This document shows, in pieces, positions 60,861 to 64,000 of a DNA stretch of 64,000 nucleotides. This DNA comes from Paenibacillus senegalimassiliensis (lineage in GTDB: Bacteria > Bacillota > Bacilli > Paenibacillales > Paenibacillaceae), in the NCBI RefSeq assembly GCF_001486585.1, contig NZ_LN909046.1:1426001-1490000 (forward strand), given 5' to 3'. The notes beneath the pieces were generated by a model. It was not told where the DNA came from. It ran no database searches and was given only the letters and a program-made list of their open reading frames with translations. Within the stretch, counting starts at the first letter, position 1, and each line of letters begins with the position of its first letter. The position numbers and the translations under genes are program-made.

Positions 60861-61214
60861 TTACAATTGCTCCGCCTCGCGAAGCAAATTTCCTGCCTGT
60901 TCTTTATGTACAGAAGACATCGCACTGTCCTCAATAATTTGCTGTAACCGGGCTAACACACCGCTCTGAAGCTCATGCTTCTTCAGCAGTCCCAGCTTCT
61001 CTTCATACGTCTCAAGCATGCCTTCGGCACGTTTGATATGCTCATAGACCGCCTGACGGCTAATCTCGAATTCTGCCGCAATTTCCCCCAGCGAGAAATC
61101 ATCGAGGAAATAATATTTCAAGAACGTCTGCTGCTTCTCAGTCAGCAACGCTTCATAGAAGTCGAACAAAAGGTTGATCCGATTCGTTTTCTCAAGCCTA
61201 TTCTCCTGACTCAT
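60861..61214 (-). CDS. ylxM: YlxM family SRP-associated helix-turn-helix protein
   Basis: About 117 residues from ATG 61214 ([19 protein letters not shown]), with GGAGGGAG upstream. [43 protein letters not shown] is a sigma-factor-like helix-turn-helix. YlxM associates with the SRP pathway in Gram-positives. It precedes ffh in the same operon. The extended open frame to 61265 is not used. Confidence 0.95.
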   Translation of the reverse strand: MSQENRLEKTNRINLLFDFYEALLTEKQQTFLKYYFLDDFSLGEIAAEFEISRQAVYEHIKRAEGMLETYEEKLGLLKKHELQSGVLARLQQIIEDSAMSSVHKEQAGNLLREAEQL

Positions 61215-61435
61215 ATGGGCACTCCCTCCGTCAAGGAAAAACACTTTACAGCGCATCAACTCCACCTATAATACAGAAACCCGAAAAAGATGTCAAGTAT
61301 TTTCCCTTAACATCTTGGCATGGAAATTTTTCTCGGTTGGAGGGCGCCTCAAATAATAGTAAAAACCGCTCTCCAAAGGCAAAGTGCTCGCTAAACCACG
61401 AACAATTCCAGCCCTAGATAAGCGGTTCTTCTCGC

Positions 61436-62080
61436 TTAGTGCGGCAGCAAATACAGCAAAATCGCAAAGAAGTGAGTAACACTTCCGGCGAGGACGAACA
61501 AATGCCAGATGGCATGATGGTAAGGGAAGCCACGCCACACATAAAAAATCGTTCCCAGACTATACGCAATGCCACCCGCTACCAGTAAAGCCATTCCCTG
61601 AAAAAGTATAGCAGCGGTGAGCGGCCCCCATGCAATCACGATTAACCAGCCCATGATCAGGTAGAACACCGTTGACAGGACCAGGAATCGCTTCACGAAG
61701 AAGGCTTTGAATATGACACCAGCCAGCGCAATCCCCCATACAATCCCGAACAGGCTCCAACCTAAAGGCCCCCGAACTGCTACTAGCAAAAATGGGGTAT
61801 ACGTACCAGCAATATAAATGTAGATAGAGGAATGGTCAAAAATTTCAAACAAATCCTTGACCCGTCCTTCCTTAAAGCTATGCACCAGCGTGGAGCACAT
61901 ATAGAGCAGCAGCATACTGGCCCCATAAATGGTAAAGCTGACAATATGCCATGCCGTTCCCTTAAGGCTTGAGAAGACAATCAGCAGCACCAGCCCAGCT
62001 ACACTTAGCAATGCCCCAATGCCGTGAGTAATCGCGTTGGCGACTTCCTCCCTGCGGTTAAACGAATGCGTATTGGCCAT
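61436..62080 (-). CDS. Hemolysin III family membrane protein
   Basis: 214 residues, seven predicted transmembrane segments. REEVANAITHGIGALLSVAGL, CSTLVHSFKEG, FEIFDHSSIYIYIAGTYTPF and FPYHHAIWHLFVLAGSVTHF are the HlyIII/PAQR motifs with His residues that can bind metal. The function of bacterial family members is not settled; some affect membranes. It is inserted between ftsY and ylxM, which are usually adjacent. GGAGGCGGAG precedes the ATG. Confidence 0.93.
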   Translation of the reverse strand: MANTHSFNRREEVANAITHGIGALLSVAGLVLLIVFSSLKGTAWHIVSFTIYGASMLLLYMCSTLVHSFKEGRVKDLFEIFDHSSIYIYIAGTYTPFLLVAVRGPLGWSLFGIVWGIALAGVIFKAFFVKRFLVLSTVFYLIMGWLIVIAWGPLTAAILFQGMALLVAGGIAYSLGTIFYVWRGFPYHHAIWHLFVLAGSVTHFFAILLYLLPH

Positions 62081-62176
62081 CTCGCTCCGCCTCCTTTCCT
62101 CTTGCCATGTTAATAATCTAGGCTCATACCTATAATATACGGTAAAGTTGCCCTATTTGTTACCTCAATGACAGAA

Positions 62177-63172
62177 TCAAGCTTCTTCCGCCTCTTCCTC
62201 TTCCGCAATCAGTCCGGCGAACAAGCCATGGACAAATTGCTCCGAATCAAACGGCTGCAAATCCTCGACCTTCTCACCAAGGCCCACGAACTTCACAGGC
62301 AGACTCAGCTCCTGACGAATGGCAATGACAATACCGCCTTTTGCCGTACCGTCCAGTTTGGTCAGCACCAATCCGGTTACACCACTCTTCTCTCCAAATA
62401 GCTTGGCCTGGCTCAGGGCGTTTTGCCCAGTCGTCGCATCCAGCACCATCAGCACCTCATGAGGAGCGCCGGGAATTTCCCGTTGAATAACCCGGTAAAT
62501 TTTGTTCAGCTCTTCCATCAGATTGGATTTGTTCTGCAAGCGGCCTGCCGTATCGCAGAGTAAAATATCTGCCCCACGCTGCTTGGCTGCTTGAACCGCA
62601 TCGAACATTACCGCCGCTGGATCGGACCCGGACTGCTGCCGAATGACGTCGACTCCTACCCGGTCACCCCATACTTCCAATTGCTCAATGGCGCCCGCCC
62701 GGAAGGTATCCCCTGCAGCCAGAATCACCTTTTTGCCCTGTTGCTTATAGAAATGAGCCAGCTTCCCGATGGTCGTTGTCTTGCCGACGCCATTGACGCC
62801 TACAAATAAAATCACGCTGATGCCATCAGAGCTTAGATGCATTTCGCTATCTTCATCCCCGCGTAGCAAACCCACCAGCTTCTCGGACAAAAGCGGCTGC
62901 AATTCGGCAGGTGCCTCAATACGACGCTGCTTAACCTCCTGCTGCAGCTCATCAATCAACTTGAGCACGGTATTAACGCCGACGTCCGCACCAATCAAGA
63001 TTTCCTCCAGCTCTTCAAAAAATTCATCATCGATTTTCTTGCGCCGAGTCACCAGCTCCGTTACCTTCTCCACGAAGCCCTTGCGACTCTTCTCCAGTCC
63101 ATCTCTGAACTGCTTTGTCACCGATTCCGTTCTGGAAGCGATACTGTCCTTCAATTTCTTAAAAAAACTCAT
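62177..63172 (-). CDS. ftsY: Signal recognition particle receptor FtsY
   Basis: 331 residues. A short charged N-terminus precedes the helical N domain and the G domain: FVGVNGVGKTTTIGKLA, DTAGRLQNKSNLMEEL, LTKLDGTAKGGIVIAI and KFVGLGEKVEDLQPFD. It docks Ffh-ribosome complexes at the membrane. The Glu-rich C-terminal tail (AEEEEAEEA) is short. It lies downstream of smc, as in Bacillus. Confidence 0.97.
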   Translation of the reverse strand: MSFFKKLKDSIASRTESVTKQFRDGLEKSRKGFVEKVTELVTRRKKIDDEFFEELEEILIGADVGVNTVLKLIDELQQEVKQRRIEAPAELQPLLSEKLVGLLRGDEDSEMHLSSDGISVILFVGVNGVGKTTTIGKLAHFYKQQGKKVILAAGDTFRAGAIEQLEVWGDRVGVDVIRQQSGSDPAAVMFDAVQAAKQRGADILLCDTAGRLQNKSNLMEELNKIYRVIQREIPGAPHEVLMVLDATTGQNALSQAKLFGEKSGVTGLVLTKLDGTAKGGIVIAIRQELSLPVKFVGLGEKVEDLQPFDSEQFVHGLFAGLIAEEEEAEEA

Positions 63173-63215
63173 GCAGGGTTAACCCTCCTTATGTTGTCCA
63201 TCCAATAAATGTCAG

Positions 63216-64000
63216 CTAAGCAATTTCAACCGTTTCTTCATCCTCCAACTTGACGGAGACGAGCTTGGACACGCCGCCTTCCTCCATTGTCACGCCATAT
63301 AGCACGTCCGCTTCCTCCATCGTCCCCTTGCGGTGGGTTACCACAATGAACTGGGTCTGCTCGGAGAACTCGCGTAAGTACTGGGCAAAACGCGAGACAT
63401 TGGCTTCATCCAGCGCCGCTTCGACTTCATCAAGCACGCAGAACGGCACCGGCTTCACTTGTAAAATGGCAAATAGTAACGCCATCGCCGTCAGCGCCCG
63501 TTCACCACCGGACAGCAATTGCAGATTTTGCAGCTTCTTGCCTGGAGGCTGTGCTACTACGTCAATACCAGTATCCAGCAAATTCTCGGGATCGACCAGA
63601 ATCAGGTCGGCCCGGCCACCACCGAACAGCTTGGAGAACACAATCACAAATTCCCGGCGGATCGCATCAAAGGTAGTTTTGAATCGCTTGGACATCTCCT
63701 CATCCATCTCGCGAATGACCTGATAAAGCGTCGCCTTGGCCTCGACAAGATCATCCTTCTGCTCACTAAGGAATTGATAGCGCTCGGAGACACGATTGTA
63801 CTCATCAATGGCTCCAAGGTTCACTTCCCCAAGGATCGTAATCTGCCGTTTCAGTTCCCGGACCTCTCCTTGAGTCTGTGGCACATCCTCTGGCACAGCA
63901 TACCGCTGCTTGGCCAATTCATAGCTAAGTTCATAATCCTCAGACAGCTTGCGTAAAATGTTATCCAGCTCCACATCCAGGCGATTGGCCTGTATCTCGG
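63216..64000 (-). CDS. smc: Chromosome segregation protein SMC (partial, C-terminal about 260 residues)
   Basis: The frame enters from the right edge of the window (...EIQANRLDVELDN). It has the end of the coiled coil and the C-terminal ATPase lobe: the signature LLSGGERALTAMALLFAI, Walker B PFCVLDEVEAALDEAN and VTHRKGTMEEADVLYGVTM. SMC condenses and separates chromosomes with ScpAB. It precedes ftsY as usual. Truncation is only the window edge. Confidence 0.96.
   Translation of the reverse strand, partial: EIQANRLDVELDNILRKLSEDYELSYELAKQRYAVPEDVPQTQGEVRELKRQITILGEVNLGAIDEYNRVSERYQFLSEQKDDLVEAKATLYQVIREMDEEMSKRFKTTFDAIRREFVIVFSKLFGGGRADLILVDPENLLDTGIDVVAQPPGKKLQNLQLLSGGERALTAMALLFAILQVKPVPFCVLDEVEAALDEANVSRFAQYLREFSEQTQFIVVTHRKGTMEEADVLYGVTMEEGGVSKLVSVKLEDEETVEIA

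Overview
The window reads as a chromosomal segment of a low-to-mid GC Gram-positive, spore-former-type bacterium, most likely Paenibacillus or a close relative. The basis is gene content and order: smc-ftsY-ylxM-ffh-rpsP-khpA-rimM-trmD, rplS-rbgA-lepB-rnhB, sucCD-dprA-topA-trmFO-hslVU and flgBC-fliEFGHIJ-ylxF-fliK-flgD-flgE-swrD-fliL-fliM-fliY follow the Bacillus subtilis order. Two perfect 0A-box sequences lie upstream of flgB. No species call is possible from the sequence alone.

Layout, with nearly everything on the minus strand. Positions 1-13300 hold the front half of the fla operon, cut off inside fliY. Positions 13.7-22.7 kb hold hslU, hslV, trmFO, topA, dprA, sucD and sucC. Positions 23.2-31.4 kb hold yifB (plus strand), an unidentified conserved gene, yraN, an flhB-tail gene, a frameshifted fliK-like gene, rnhB, rbgA, lepB, rplS and a small Gly/Tyr-rich protein. 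Positions 31.5-34.9 kb hold a plus-strand tRNA-Pro(GGG) and an rtcB/AAA-ATPase pair with a possible leader. Positions 35.0-56.9 kb are an AT-rich accessory island. The conserved block resumes at 57.1 kb with trmD, rimM, khpA, rpsP, ffh, ylxM, a hemolysin-III gene, ftsY and the end of smc. The rtcB region plus island therefore lie between rplS and trmD, which are adjacent in B. subtilis.

The outstanding feature is an integron-like gene-cassette array at about 44.9-55.6 kb, with relics down to about 42.2 kb. Fourteen units of one or two promoterless-looking minus-strand genes are separated by about 90-140 bp imperfect palindromes. Each palindrome has outer core boxes (TAAC...GTTA), an inner TATTCACG/CGTGAATA stem and usually three small hairpins, which is the box logic of attC sites with a cloverleaf-like head. 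The few bases next to each core covary between the two ends of the same cassette, as expected if cassettes circularise and re-pair those boxes. One cassette occurs twice, identical except for two bases, with both copies ending at the cores. Next to the array lies a XerC/IntI-type tyrosine recombinase gene, in the same orientation as the cassettes. It carries an in-frame stop and a net 43-nt frameshifting insertion, so the array may now be immobile. Cassette cargo includes three predicted nucleases, a possible PLD-like protein, a retropepsin-like protease with a partner gene, and many unknowns. Distal genes (GNATs, Nudix, a MurG homologue, a toxin-antitoxin pair, DUF proteins) may be older cargo whose sites have decayed.

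The core genes work together in flagellar hook-basal-body assembly, protein quality control (HslVU), tRNA modification (TrmFO, TrmD), SRP-dependent targeting (Ffh, FtsY, YlxM), ribosome assembly (RbgA, RimM, L19, S16) and chromosome maintenance (SMC, TopA, DprA, RNase HII).
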